Shown: piece by piece, positions 16,001-26,040 of the stretch | Numbering within the stretch: the first letter of the stretch is position 1 | Layout: each line of letters opens with the position of its first letter | Assembly (NCBI RefSeq): GCF_000699445.3 | Contig: NC_067197.1 | Coordinates: 35,075,809-35,139,808, forward strand | Length of the DNA: 64,000 nucleotides | Reading direction: 5' to 3' | Origin: Schistosoma haematobium | Lineage: Eukaryota > Platyhelminthes > Trematoda > Strigeidida > Schistosomatidae | Notes under the pieces: generated by a model | Told to the model about the DNA's origin: nothing | The model's input: the letters and a program-made list of their open reading frames with translations, nothing else | Database searches by the model: none | Translations under genes and position numbers: made by a program

Positions 16001-18334
16001 GAATTTTTTATTTCCATGTTGTAATACAATTTTAGCTAGTTAAACAATATCAACATTGGCTTAAACCTACCCTGGTAATATTGACTTATTATCCAGAGTC
16101 ATTAGGTTTCGAATCGTGTTCACATTATTATTACTCCTCTTACCCCATTTCCAGTCTAGCTGACCTTTTATTTTTATTTATAAATGCTCTTAACAAGTAT
16201 ATGTGTGATCAGATTGTTCGAAATGTATTGCGCTAATATATCACATAATTCTGATCATCTTCGTTTTCTTATTACATTATCGAAATTTATCAAAGGGACT
16301 AATTACTTTAAATATCAATATAATAAAACATGTATGTGAACCTCAAACAAATAACAGACTTTCATAGATAAATTTCAACAGTCGAAAAAATTAAACCTCC
16401 CCATGTTGACTGTGTTAAGCATTTCTAGTTGATTTGTTTCGATTTCACTTATTATATGATATTTAAAAAATTTGCTATTGTTTTTAATCGTTCTTACATT
16501 TTAATAAATAGAGTGATATTCCAGGCGGTTTAACTGCTCCGGGATCTACAGGTACACTTCCTCCTCCTAGTCCAACAGCTAATCGTCGTCCACCAGCACC
16601 ACCTCCTCCTGGTGGATGGAATTCTACAAGTAATACGGGTTCAATCAAAGGCTCTGGTCCCAGACAAGTACCATCAGTTCCTGCTAAAACAAGTTCTGGA
16701 CAACTACCTTCTCCATTGATTCCCCAGTAAGCTTTTGTTGTTGTCGTTGTTTTCAAATTATTGTTGTTTCGAAGTAGTGAACCCTTAAAAGAAGATAAAT
16801 TATGCACTTTTTTAGAGATAGCTATTAGCGTACGAAGAAATATAGTTCCATTGATGAAGAAAAAACAACTTTCTTTTCGTAAAATAACATAGAACTTCTT
16901 AATGATAGATTGTTATCACGCCTACAAACATATTTGTATGAGTAGAAAAATGACAGTTGGTGTGGAAGTGTTCAGAAATCGGAAAAAAAGAGTGATTTTT
17001 CTATTATATTACCAAAGGATAATTTATCTTCAACTTATACAACCATGCTGTTACGGATCCACCTTGCAAGTTTTTAATTCCTTCACATAATTTAGACCGC
17101 AAGTCGGTAAATTGTTGAACTATAGTCAATGTCTAGATTTGGTCGATACTGACTTTTTTCTTCCTCAACTAAACGCGATATACAGTTCTGAGTGATACAT
17201 CATCTTCTAAAGCTGAAATTTTTACTATTAATAAGCTTTTATCAGAAAAGTGTCCATATACTTTGATTTAAGAATTATTGAATTGTCTTTACTCAACATT
17301 GTGAGCAAATTGATTATCTAAAGAACGATTAGCATCAAAACCTAACCAGCCAACATTTTTATGGCAATATTGGTCAATAGACTAGAATTGATTGTGCAAG
17401 TTTCATTTTATTCATGCACATTTTATATTATGTAGTTAAAATAATAATATACTTATTTGGTCAAATATGTGTCTGTGTGAAATGCTATTTTATAGGAGCT
17501 CTGTATGTATACTACTAAAGTATACAAATTTTATGTCGGTAGTGTTGAACTCTACACTCATGACTTTAATTGTGAATGTTGAAACTAACCTTTATGATAT
17601 AGGCACATTTATAGGGATAGATATAATTGGACAAATTATTTATATGGGAGATATTTCTATAGCGTTTACAAGTTTTACAGACTACTTACAATAGCGGTAG
17701 TATGTAATTCTAACAACTTAAATTAAAACTTTCAAAGCCATAAAGTCAAACTATACCTCAAAATTTGTGGGAGTTAAACAGTAGATAACGCAATGTATAT
17801 TTATGATTCACTGTACTATATTATAAGCTTCCAAACAACTGTTTGATTATATTATTATTTGTTTTCATTCATTATAATTATCTACTAACAGTTGTCTGTA
17901 AATTCAGTCAATAAATATGTGTGATACTACTTGTGTTTTCTGTTGGGTACTGGTTTATTTTGTACTTGGAGGGGGAGTTACTTCATAATATTACATTATT
18001 CCTGTTGTAAACATGATAAACTGCACTGTTTTCTTAAATTATTTGTCTTTTTGTTGTTTCATGTGTTGTGCATTGTATATGTTGTCACTTATTTCTGTTT
18101 TATTCATTTTGTACGTCTGTTTTTCATCGATGCACATTTCCTACGATTACTACTACCGTCACAATTGTAAATCTCATGTTTTACATGTATACGTGCACAT
18201 TCTATACATGTGTATGTATATATAGACGGTTATATCCAGCTGACATGTTCTCGATCGTGAAAGATTCCAATTCTCCTGGATTAATTAATTCTATTACAAG
18301 TTTTCCACTAGTACCACCATCCATTCCTGCGTAA
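1116..18334 (+). CDS. DNM: Dynamin, C-terminal part (11 exons; 5' end outside window)
   Basis: Large GTPase that polymerises on membrane necks and drives vesicle scission in endocytosis. The eleven exons listed separately join in one frame (1458 nt, 485 residues plus stop). Seen in order: end of the middle/stalk domain (about residues 1-121, with [13 protein letters not shown], [12 protein letters not shown] and [13 protein letters not shown] blocks), a short variable linker (122-138), PH domain (139-250, VIRKGWL to [13 protein letters not shown]), GTPase effector domain (about 264-360, [16 protein letters not shown] to [15 protein letters not shown]) and a short proline-rich tail (379-485). 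Every exon has GT/AG borders and matches animal dynamin order without gaps. The GTPase domain must lie upstream of base 1. The proline-rich region is shorter than in vertebrate dynamin-1. The exact C-terminus is uncertain because in-frame stops overlap both terminal donor sites. Exon structure is seen in the sequence; function is known from the family. Confidence 0.95.
1751..1889 (+). CDS. DNM: Dynamin exon b (stalk)
   Basis: 139 nt between acceptor CGGTAG and donor GTAAGT. It encodes [18 protein letters not shown] and then [18 protein letters not shown], typical of the dynamin stalk. It ends in phase 0. Confidence 0.95.
2499..2656 (+). CDS. DNM: Dynamin exon c (stalk)
   Basis: 158 nt between acceptor TTGTAG and donor GTAACT. 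It encodes [12 protein letters not shown] and the highly conserved [13 protein letters not shown] at the end of the stalk. It ends in phase 2. Confidence 0.95.
3790..4115 (+). mobile_element. tRNA-derived SINE, family B, degenerate
   Basis: Aligns along its length with the copy at 51050-51420: GAGCTCTAGTGAGAA head, GAAGTTAGACAT, GCTGGCTCAGG tRNA-like part, then CATACTAGGACGAGAC, a decayed hammerhead tail, and TTCCAGTG...TCTAGCTT. The hammerhead core is destroyed (GCGAAGTC in place of CTGAGGAGTC). Confidence 0.65.
4590..4800 (+). mobile_element. LINE 3' tail fragment
   Basis: [17 protein letters not shown] then a T/C-rich stretch corresponds to the last codons (DMAQNRLQWRR) and 3' UTR of the LINE at 33092-36550. 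It also resembles 600-1010 on the other strand (LSYIPFHS versus PSYISFHS readings). Confidence 0.55.
5883..5931 (+). CDS. DNM: Dynamin exon d (small linker exon before PH domain)
   Basis: 49 nt after CTGTAG, ending before GTCAGC. It restores the frame between exon c (phase 2) and exon e (phase 0) and encodes a hydrophilic linker, [16 protein letters not shown], at the variable spot preceding the PH domain. The donor is weak (AAG|GTCAGC). A competing acceptor four bases downstream would create a stop and was rejected. Micro-exon inferred from phase and position. Confidence 0.72.
7668..7800 (-). mobile_element. Sm-alpha-like SINE remnant
   Basis: On the minus strand it carries TTACATCCAGTTGACGAG, the stem I plus core of the Sm-alpha hammerhead (one change in CTGACGA), preceded by a tRNA-like B-box remnant around TTCGGATTCCC. 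Highly decayed. Confidence 0.45.
7860..8060 (-). repeat. Repeat shared with 39776-39990, hammerhead-like remnant
   Basis: Shares GAATATTCGTC, an A-rich block with AATAATCTCAG, TGAAATTTAAAT and GCGCCCAATTT-like segments with 39776-39990. On the minus strand it reads TTGATGAAGTTCGAAACGG, a hammerhead-like core whose stem II has been deleted. Confidence 0.45.
8669..8782 (+). CDS. DNM: Dynamin exon e (PH domain, first half)
   Basis: 114 nt between TTCCAG and GTAAGT. It encodes [11 protein letters not shown] through [16 protein letters not shown], the first strands of the lipid-binding PH domain. Phase 0 at both ends. Confidence 0.96.
8783..10185. other. Dynamin intron with AT microsatellite
   Basis: I recognise only the (TA)n tract at 10020-10074. 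Confidence 0.55.
10020..10074. repeat. (TA)n microsatellite
   Basis: About 27 uninterrupted TA units. Confidence 0.97.
10186..10422 (+). CDS. DNM: Dynamin exon f (PH domain, second half)
   Basis: 237 nt between TTTCAG and GTATGT. It encodes [19 protein letters not shown], then [18 protein letters not shown] and [14 protein letters not shown], completing the PH domain. Phase 0 at both ends. Confidence 0.96.
10423..12325. other. Dynamin intron
   Basis: Contains an Sm-alpha-like SINE at 10845-11125; otherwise AT-rich and unrecognised. Confidence 0.6.
10845..11125 (+). mobile_element. Sm-alpha-like SINE with dead hammerhead
   Basis: tRNA-like region with A-box-like TAGCTAAGTAG (10963) and a B-box remnant GAATTCGAGTTT, then a hammerhead at 11043-11087. 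Stem I is ATCCAG/ATGGAT, the core reads CTAATGA instead of CTGATGA, and GAAA has become GAGA. The first 100 bases match the region preceding the minus-strand copy at 45655-45850. Confidence 0.7.
12326..12478 (+). CDS. DNM: Dynamin exon g (GED start)
   Basis: 153 nt between TTTCAG and GTGAGT. It contains [19 protein letters not shown], the opening helix of the GTPase effector domain. Phase 0. Confidence 0.96.
12810..13226 (-). mobile_element. LINE 3' end fragment
   Basis: Minus-strand reading [19 protein letters not shown] ends in the same DMAQNR block as the LINE at 33092-36550, followed by its T-rich 3' UTR with [13 protein letters not shown] reading. 5'-truncated copy. Confidence 0.65.
13591..13863 (-). 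mobile_element. Diverged solo LTR
   Basis: Begins TGTTGT and ends GGATACAACA, the reverse of the TGTTATATCC end of the LTRs at 28789-29308 and 38845-39359. It shares CTAAACCAATGACA, ATTGAGTCCAGAACA and TTTCAGACATAC blocks. Shorter than the other copies and without a clean flanking duplication (GCATC versus ATGCT). Confidence 0.6.
14175..14231 (+). CDS. DNM: Dynamin exon h (GED middle)
   Basis: 57 nt between TGTTCAG and GTGAGT. It encodes [19 protein letters not shown], matching the dynamin segment ending in LLANLYSCGD. Phase 0. Confidence 0.94.
14232..15493. other. Dynamin intron with RTE insertion
   Basis: Apart from the RTE copy at 14888-15287, nothing is recognised. Confidence 0.6.
14888..15287 (-). 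mobile_element. 5'-truncated RTE-type LINE with TSD
   Basis: Flanked by a perfect 13-bp duplication TAAAGTATGGAAT (14875-14887 and 15288-15300). The minus strand starts inside the RT C-terminal region and encodes [37 protein letters not shown] and ERKVQDRVG, followed by a short (GTAA)n tail at the 3' end. A frameshift breaks the reading frame. Confidence 0.9.
15494..15652 (+). CDS. DNM: Dynamin exon i (GED end)
   Basis: 159 nt between CTTTAAG and GTAAAT. It encodes [20 protein letters not shown] through [15 protein letters not shown], the end of the GED and the conserved DxWLQ boundary before the proline-rich tail. Phase 0. Confidence 0.96.
15653..16511. other. Dynamin intron
   Basis: AT-rich. 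I recognise no repeat or exon. Confidence 0.55.
16512..16726 (+). CDS. DNM: Dynamin exon j (proline-rich domain)
   Basis: Begins after AAATAG with SDIPGG. It is rich in Pro: [20 protein letters not shown] contains RxxPxxP, and VPSVPAK fits PxxPxK, both SH3-ligand patterns. If the donor CA|GTAAGC is used, the exon joins exon k in frame. If the intron is retained, translation stops at TAA 16728-16730, which overlaps the donor. Confidence 0.88.
16727..18225. other. Dynamin intron between the two proline-rich exons
   Basis: AT-rich, with a T/G-rich stretch at 17930-18200 before the exon k acceptor. No transposon recognised. Confidence 0.5.
18226..18334 (+). CDS. DNM: Dynamin exon k (probable terminal exon)
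   Basis: After TATATAG the phase left by exon j reads [16 protein letters not shown] and ends [11 protein letters not shown] then TAA (18332-18334). It keeps a proline-containing tail. The stop again overlaps a donor-like GTAAGT at 18331, so a further downstream exon is possible. I found no convincing one. Confidence 0.65.
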
Positions 18335-21300
18335 GTAAATAAAACCATATATCAGTCAATGTTTACCATCCAATTTGGAATGTTGATTTTTTTCCTTGTT
18401 GTTGTCGTTGTTTCTTGCATTAAAAACTGGTTTGCATGAGGTTGAAGTGAGTTTCCGTTTGTTTCTTTTTTTATTTGTATACCGAACAGAAAGTGGTAAA
18501 CAGTTAATCACACCATAGGATGCGATAAAAAAATCTTAAGGCGAATGTATGCCTACTTATTCAATTGATGAACAAGAGATTATGAATTAATTACTCTATC
18601 AAGCTACTACTTTTACATAATCTCTTAATAACAGTGTACATAAATACCAAACGACTTAAATTTAATTTCAATGAAATCTTGAGTCGATCGCATTTAAACA
18701 ACCATTGAAAACTTGGAAGCACTGGATGGCCGTTTGGTTTTAGTACGAAACTAATTGTACGAATTCCTTATTATTGTTAAATGAGTTACTATGTTACATC
18801 TCAGCCTTATATCGATGATATTAATGTAGATTAATGTACTTAAAGTGTGAAAGTGATTTATCATCAGGTGATAAGGTAAACTGTTCAATAGATAACAAAC
18901 GCTTGATTCGAAGATAACCATCCTTTCTCAGTGTTCAGTAAAACGTACAATATTCAATAATTTCGACCATTTCCTCATTCATTTAGTCCGTCAGTGTGAC
19001 ATGTAAAACTGTAATTTACACTGAGAGTCTTCTGTTAATACGCTACTGTAGCTCATTCCAACTTGCAGGATGAAAAAAAGCAATAAAGTGAAAGTTACAA
19101 CGAAATTTAAAGCTAAAATAATTCTTTTATCTGTAGTATTAACTTATTATATATAAACAGAAATAATGCTAGGATATTGAAAACATATTACACATTAATC
19201 GACAGATACACTATAAATTCACAGATGTATATCTTATGCTTACGGTTGTTATCACTGATGTTGAATCTTCGACACCCTTAAATGTTAGGTTTGTTTGGAT
19301 TATTCACTGTTTTTATTGTAATGATTTGAAATTGTCAAATGTGCTTGAACATATAATATTGACATTGTGAGTTTGAAAACTCATAATGCATATTATAAAG
19401 TTTGTGATAACCAACCGATGCACGTTTCTACTCGGTCTTATGTTATTTGTAATTAAAACTCAAACGACTTTTAGGGATAATATTTTTTATGAGATTTATT
19501 CCACATACTTTTTTTCTAAATTCCCCAGTTATATTTACATAATAACACTTTAGTAATAGCTACGAACACTTTTTGATCGATCTACTACTTCAATAATCGT
19601 GATCAATCATTTCACTTAAAATGTCTTTCACAGTAGATCTTTGCATATCTCACAGATTAAAACTTTCAATGATTCTGAGTTGTTTATTCACACACTGTTG
19701 TGACCTTTTGTAATTTATATTCGGTTCACAACGAATAGTCATGAATTATTTTTAAACATTGTATAATCGTTGAGGAAATGTGAAATTTCTTCATTCTTCC
19801 TATCTTACATGTTAATAATAGTAATAAGACATCTACTATGATGAAAATTTATTTAATCTTGTGGTACACACTAAGGGCTCTTTAGGTAAAGCTATACCTA
19901 TACTGATGATTTTGAACTGATTTTAAGCCTATCAGAATCCAAGTGATGTATGTGGATAATATACTACGTAAAATTCCATAAAGGTTTAAGAAGCAAGTTA
20001 GAAATCAAATGCGAGAATGCTGTGCTGTCATAAGAATGAAAATACAGTTAGTTCTTTGGTTTTCTTTAAAGTCTAGTACCTTTCTTATTATTTTAAATAT
20101 TTATAAATTGTGTTCTTTCTATGTTTATAAATTTTAAGCATCTTACTAACTAAATATTGACAGGGCTTACTCAAATCTTAATAAAGTACAAATTAACCTC
20201 AGTCTTCAATCTGATTGGTTTGTCGGTTTAGTTTTCCGCTTCTTGAATCAGTAAATGTATATAATTTACTTGTCAGAAAAATAATAATAGTCTTTTCTAA
20301 AGGTCTGTTGTGAAATGTTTCACACTAGACAGGAAACGTTCAATTAAGGTCTAGATTAAACAAAGTTCAGTATTTAGTTTCCGATGTTATTTTTCACTTT
20401 TCACTGTTTTAATATATTTTTTTCTCCACTAATTTTCAATCACACTTTGTCCGATTTCATTTTAGGCGTCGTTGATATACCTATTAGGTGTCGTTGATAA
20501 GTCACATCACTCAAACACTGTTATCAGAATCCATTAATGCAATTATTTATTCTTAAAATCAATATTACATTTTCTTCTAATAATAATATTATATTGTGAA
20601 AAACAATTTCAGTTGGTGACGATTTATGTCAAACAATTATACATTTCAATGTGTTACATCAGTTAACTTACATGCGAACCTCCATGCACATGGATACACT
20701 CATATATATATAAAATTTATGAAGCTTGGTTAATAACCAAGCTGCTTTGATGCATAATAACAAATATTGTTGTATACTTCATAAATTATTCTTATTGTTG
20801 TAATCAATCTCATTCAACATTATCATCATCATATTCCTTACCGTCTTCAACTTTATCCTTCAAACCATATATTTACACAGTAGTATACGGTTACACTATT
20901 GATCTTTTATTTAAAATTCTGTTTGTAATTATATTACAGTTGTTATTCCTTTATCACTATTATCATTACCTAAAACCCATACTACATTTATTACCAGTTT
21001 ATGGTAATGTTAACGATAAGTATAATATTACTTATGATTGGTTTGGAAAATATTATTATTCATTCCTTGTTCTTTGTGTTTTTATTCATTCGTTAATTAA
21101 TTGAAATATGTTGTGATGGAGGATTACTATTTATTTTGTAGATATTTCCTTCATTTTGTCTTAAGTTAATTATTTAATGGTTTTTTTATATTGACTGGGA
21201 TATTGTTGTTAATCATAAGGTGGTATAACTTATATTTTAGCAAAGATTATTAGAAATCAAATTGTCTTTTAAATAATGGATATACATATATTAAAACTTA

Positions 21301-21470
21301 TTATTTGCTTTCAGAGAACTATGTATATAGTTTGTCCACAAAAATATGCAAATTAAGATATTTACGTTATTAATTATGAATTTAGGCAATTTTGTTTCTG
21401 CAAGTAGGAAACTTCATTTGTAAATTAGTCTCATGCTACTATTTTTTGATGGTATCGAATACAATGGATC
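18335..21470. other. Intergenic AT-rich sequence
   Basis: Only a fragment of SINE family B on the minus strand (18700-18760: AACTTGGAAGCACTGGATGG then TACGAAAC) was recognised. No further dynamin exon found. Confidence 0.5.
18338..18343 (+). promoter_or_regulatory. Candidate polyadenylation signal
   Basis: AATAAA lies four bases after the presumptive dynamin stop. It is very close to the stop, and the AT-rich sequence holds many such hexamers, so this is only a candidate. Confidence 0.3.
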
Positions 21471-21494
21471 CTTTTCCAGGAAAGCAAACTAGGA

Positions 21495-22075
21495 ATGTTG
21501 CCTTATACTGTTGTTGCTATCTTGACATGGTGGTCGGGCTCGCCTATCGTGATGAAGCAACCGAGCTATACTGGCTGGAACAACCATTCCTCACGGTCCT
21601 ACCATGTCAGACAGGTCGGTTGAAGAGCGGTAGGACTACAAGCAACAAACCCAAAGTCCGAAGGCGAAGTCGTACTGCTGGCTGTAGAGGGGTGTGACAG
21701 AAGTAAGGTGTTTCCTTCAGACAACCAGCATGACAGCGATGCTGCCTTCCATCAAGGAGGGATGGGGTTAGAAAAGGTCGACCCTAAAAATGCACACCTC
21801 GCCTTATCCCACGGATATCCGTCTCAGGCGGTAAGGTCTCAACAAATACGGAGCTAACACAAAAATTACTCATAGAAAGGTCGTGTGTGACCGACCTCAA
21901 GCAGTTGTCGAACGGGCACTGCGGTCACGCTCTCAAGTCACTAAAACCACCTCTAATCCAGTTTCCTTTTTAGGTACCTCCAGAAGAACCCTTCCACGGT
22001 GTGGGCAACCAGGAAGTGATAACCGCCCTCATCTTTGACAGCACTCAAGACCACTGTATTCATAATCAATCTCCC
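21495..22075 (+). mobile_element. LINE 5' end fragment, 3'-truncated
   Basis: Matches the first 550 bases of the LINE at 33092-36550: CTTGACATGGTGGTCGGGCT, GGTAGGACTACAAGCA, TGTAGAGGGGTGTGACAG, CCTTCCACGGTGTGGGCA, up to the segment before the endonuclease domain, then stops. Missing the 3' part is unusual for a LINE copy. Confidence 0.8.
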
Positions 22076-23275
22076 CCTTCCAACCTTGTATCTAAGGTTT
22101 ATCATCACCAAACATCAAATTGGAATTTCGTTTTATTCATCGAATTCCAAAAGTTATGCGTAAGTAGCACTAAGATGTTATAGAGACGATAAAACGTGAA
22201 ATTAGTAAGGATCTGTGGATGTGACTGAGGTTATTTTGAACAGTTCCAATATAAATCGTGCAAGTGTATTATCACAAATGGGAAGTAGTTCGAAATGAAT
22301 AAGATTAATGTACCTTTAATTTTGTAACACTGTCCCTATAACGTGAGTTCTCGTATTAACTGGAAGGTTTCAACGTAAAGTATAACTGCAATTCTAGTGA
22401 AGTAACAGATAAATCACTATAGGATTGACCAAATTAGTGAATTTTGTGTTATGGCGGAGTATATACTGAGTGTTTGAAATATAATAATCGAGGCTTGATT
22501 GCATTGCCTTCCCATTGAACTCAAGACTAAAGGGAAGAAGGTGCTCATATTGACGGATTAATGTAAGTCAAAATTATCTCGTCAGCGCTTAGGGTTAATC
22601 GTACTAGCCTTATGGGTCTCATTGTCAGAGTTTAGTAATTAGTCAATAGGCTACAACAAACCAGCTTTCCATCTCTGGTCAGTTTTTATTTCTTTACAAA
22701 AGGAATTTTTCTAAATTAAATGGAAACGCTAAATTTAAAAGTGGAACATTCAACTACACATTGGATGTAATGAAAAAATCGCATGTTACCTTGGAGAAAA
22801 TCCGTCTTTATTTGTTAATAACTGTTCAGATTGAGTGAGCAAACCACCAAAACTGTTAATGGTTATGTTTAATCGACGTTTATAACATATCCATAAGTTA
22901 TATTATCTGTATTTTGTAAGTTAAACATAGTAACAATCCACTCATAAGTTCTTTAACATACAGCCTTCCCGTTGATGATTAATTGTCGTACGTTTTTGAG
23001 AAGAAACGATGTTAAGACTAATGTGCTTGTGGGTATCAAACAAACCAAAATAAAACACGATTCGGTTTCAAAGTTATTGAAAACAAGAAAATAATAAACA
23101 GTCGTTTCATTCCTGTTTAGTTATATTTTATAGGATTTATTGTTTGAAATTGATGATTTGTAAAACACTATCTTATATTACAATTCTTAACATATAAAAA
23201 CAACAAAATAAAAATCAATCTGATTAATTGTTATCGAAAACTTCGGTTTTCTCTATTAAATTGAAATTAATGATT
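22076..23275. other. Intergenic AT-rich sequence
   Basis: I see nothing I can name here. Confidence 0.5.
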
Positions 23276-23620
23276 CTCTAATAATTTCAATATTTGATAT
23301 CATGAGTCATTTAAAGCTAGACCACTATGGAAAGCCTGGAAGCACAGGTCGGCCGTTTCGTCCTAGTATGGGAATCCCCAGCAGTGGTTGAAGTTAGACA
23401 TTAACACTGTTGGATGTCGGCTCACTGGTCTAATGGTTAAGCGCTCGTGCGCGAGATTGATAGGACTTGGGTTCGAATCTTGCGAGACAGGTTCGTGGAT
23501 GCGCACTGCAGAGGAGTTCTATACTAGGACAAGACGGCCATCATGTGCTTCCAGGTTTTCCATGGTGGTCTAGCTTCAATTGACTCATGATTTCAACTAT
23601 TGAAATTACTAAAATCTTTA
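23276..23620 (+). mobile_element. SINE family B with inverted hammerhead arms
   Basis: The left arm (minus-oriented tail: CATGAGTC, TAGACCAC, CCTGGAAGCAC, GGCCGTTTCGTCC) meets the plus-oriented head GGTTGAAGTTAGACATTAAC at 23386. The tRNA-like part follows (GGTTCGAATCT B box near 23470), then a second plus-oriented tail ending TCAATTGACTCATG. Both hammerhead cores are mutated (CTGGGGA on minus; CAGAGGA and AAGA on plus). The arms extend as inverted repeats beyond the hammerhead. Confidence 0.8.
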
Positions 23621-23696
23621 CAAAGCCCCTTTTGATTCTCTAATAAACAATAAAAATATAGGATTTTCTTTATAATAAAAATTATGAAAATATCAC

Positions 23697-23987
23697 CACA
23701 ATTGATTGACCACTGGGTGGTGACCAATGTCATGTGTGTCAAGTCCTTATTAGTGCAGATAGAATGCTATCGACCATGTTGGAATGTGACCATCAGTCTA
23801 GGTGACTCGACACTGCGTGCACTATGTTGAGATTAGATGGCGGCTGGAGGTCGTCGACAGAAAACACTGGACCCGGGTTTTGCGCTACTGGTGGCCACAT
23901 TGCAACATGGTCGATAGCATTCGACCTGCACTAATAAGGACTTGACACACATGACATTAGTCACCACCCAGTGACCAATCAATTGTG
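23697..23987. repeat. Foldback repeat, 95-bp inverted arms
   Basis: 23697-23791 and 23893-23987 are near-perfect inverted repeats (CACAATTGATTG, GTCATGTGTGTCAAGTCC, ATGCTATCGACCATGTT). The 100-base loop holds a minus-oriented tail of SINE family C (CTGGACCCGGGTTTTGCGCTA). Confidence 0.85.
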
Positions 23988-23999
23988 ATTACATCTCAG

Positions 24000-24190
24000 C
24001 CCTACAGGAGGTCGGTCGTGGCTCGGATAGCTCAGTGGTAACGTCTCTGACTGTGAAGCTGTGTGACACGGGGTCGAATCCGTCAGGGAGAACCAGTTCC
24101 CTCAAGATTACAGGCACACTTTTCTGACGAGTGCCAAGTAGCACGAAACCCGGGTCCAGGGTTTCCTGTCGACTACCTCCAACCATCATC
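24000..24190 (+). mobile_element. tRNA-derived SINE, family C
   Basis: A canonical A box TAGCTCAGTGG (24028-24038) and B-box-like GGGTCGAATCC (24071-24081) give an almost complete tRNA-like 5' half, followed by a 3' part with a hammerhead core (24124-24156) and CAGGGTTTCCTGTCGACTAC. Other copies are at 48868-49010 (decayed) and 54262-54435 (minus). Confidence 0.8.
24124..24156 (+). ncRNA. Hammerhead ribozyme core in SINE family C
   Basis: CTGACGA (fits CTGANGA), stem II GTGC/GCAC with loop CAAGTA, GAAA, then palindromic stem III ACCCGGGT and C as cleavage base. Stem I is weak in my pairing (T-rich strand against CAGGG), so activity is uncertain. Confidence 0.65.
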
Positions 24191-25881
24191 TAATATGACA
24201 ATATCAGTAATGTTCTTCACTTAATTTCGAGTAGCGTTATTTTGACATAGAAATTTCTCCATTTCAAATTCATTACACATTTTATGCTAAAATTATTGTT
24301 AGAAATGAACACTTATATGTTTACTTAGTAATAAATTTAGTTATCTTCAATGTAGAAAGATTGTATTGGGACATTCGAACCGTTTGATGCCACATTAATT
24401 GTTTAAGTTCTAAATGTTTACTGCAAGACTTGGAGTTCTTCTGATTGGCTAACTGCGGTGAGGAATCCCAGGTTTATTTAACCGGTCGCTCAGGTTTATC
24501 CGTATTGTTGAACCTAGTTATCATTGACATTCTCAATAATATACTCTAGAGTGATTACGAAATCCCAAGGAATAAAACGCCCAGCAGACGGGACACAATG
24601 ACAACATAACTACAAATATTGCTATAATTTCAAAGCATAACTCAGAAACTTAATTATGATTACTTACAATACATATCAGTTGAAGGATGTAAGAACATGC
24701 GTACTGCAGGAAAAATTCGTTATATTATGAGACAATTCCTCGTAAAAATATGTTTTAAGCTTTATCAATCAAGAAGTATGTATGTATGCATAATGCTTTT
24801 ATGATATTTGAATTTTGTCAGAATAACTGTTAAGTCCATAAAAAATCTCATTCATAAGTATCCATCTCTCCTTAAGAGATTTCATATGATTAAGAATGGG
24901 TTTTTCAACTACCCTGTATAAATTCCGCATTTTCAGTGTGTACTCCCTCATTGATTCTATGGAAAATTCAAATGAAACAAATTAACGGTGTTCAAACTAT
25001 TGTATTGTAATTATTTTAATCCAGTTGCGGTAGTTACTTATATTTACGTTACTCTGTGTATTAAAAATAGCTGTTTTGTCCGAGTTAAAATTTTGAAGCA
25101 AACGGGAACGCATTGCTCCCGATTGATTTCTTTCTCCAACACACATTAGTTTACTGAGGGAGGCTAATACTCAAAATCAATGGAAGATTATGTATTGATT
25201 TAAATGTAATTTGTGTTCAGTTAACTTCCATATTAGCTAAGTGTGATATATATTCATCTGATTTATGAATCGATTCATTGTAATTTACACTTAACATCAA
25301 ACTAATTTGCATTCATTAATCCAATGTGATTTTATGTTCACTTGACTTTTGTTCGATATGGTATTCAATAATAACTTCATATAAAAGTTAATTATTTTGA
25401 CATTTTCTTTAACTAATAATCAATGAATATGTTGGGGATGCTAGACCCCCAGAAATCACTTAGTAAACGTTTTATTTTTGTAATTTTATATTGGGAAATT
25501 GAATTTCTCATTTTCGCGTCGAAAGCGCCCATTTTTACTTTCAGGTTATATTTCCCACTTGAAAGGACCCTAAATGTCATTGGTTGGTTGGCTCCTTTAA
25601 TATGACATTTTGTGACGTTTCCCGAATACATCTTTATACTGTTTATATAAACTTAAGTTGTGTGCTTGTTGTTCGTGTTTCTGACTGCTTGCGGAATATA
25701 CTTTCCCTCATCTAACCCTGGACTTCTCCCTCTGCTTAACGGGGCTGGGATGAACTGGAATAGTTTAACTGTCTTGTAGTTATGTCGCTGATCCTTTGTT
25801 CCGTTCGCCGGTTTTTAAGTAATCTCGTAATTCAAAATATTTTTTGAATGACTAACAATCTTAGGTAAGACTTCTAAACAA
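24191..25881. other. Intergenic AT-rich sequence
   Basis: I see nothing supported here. Confidence 0.5.
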
Positions 25882-26040
25882 GCTTGAACGGTGAGACCCT
25901 AATTTGTGGACGGGCTAGTCAGAAGCGTTTTAGAGATTTCAAGGTCACGGCGCCGACTTCAGTGCTTAATGCTAACGTACGATCAGTTCACAGGAATTTT
26001 GTACAAAACGTGATAATTGAGCGGCTATAACAAATAAAAC

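Noticed and set aside
16484..16807. 107-residue Gly-rich minus-strand frame
   Set aside because: Shadow of the dynamin proline-rich exon read on the other strand.
24021..24085. Genuine tRNA gene
   Set aside because: A and B boxes are good, but the acceptor stem does not close and the same unit with a hammerhead tail recurs, so it is a SINE head.
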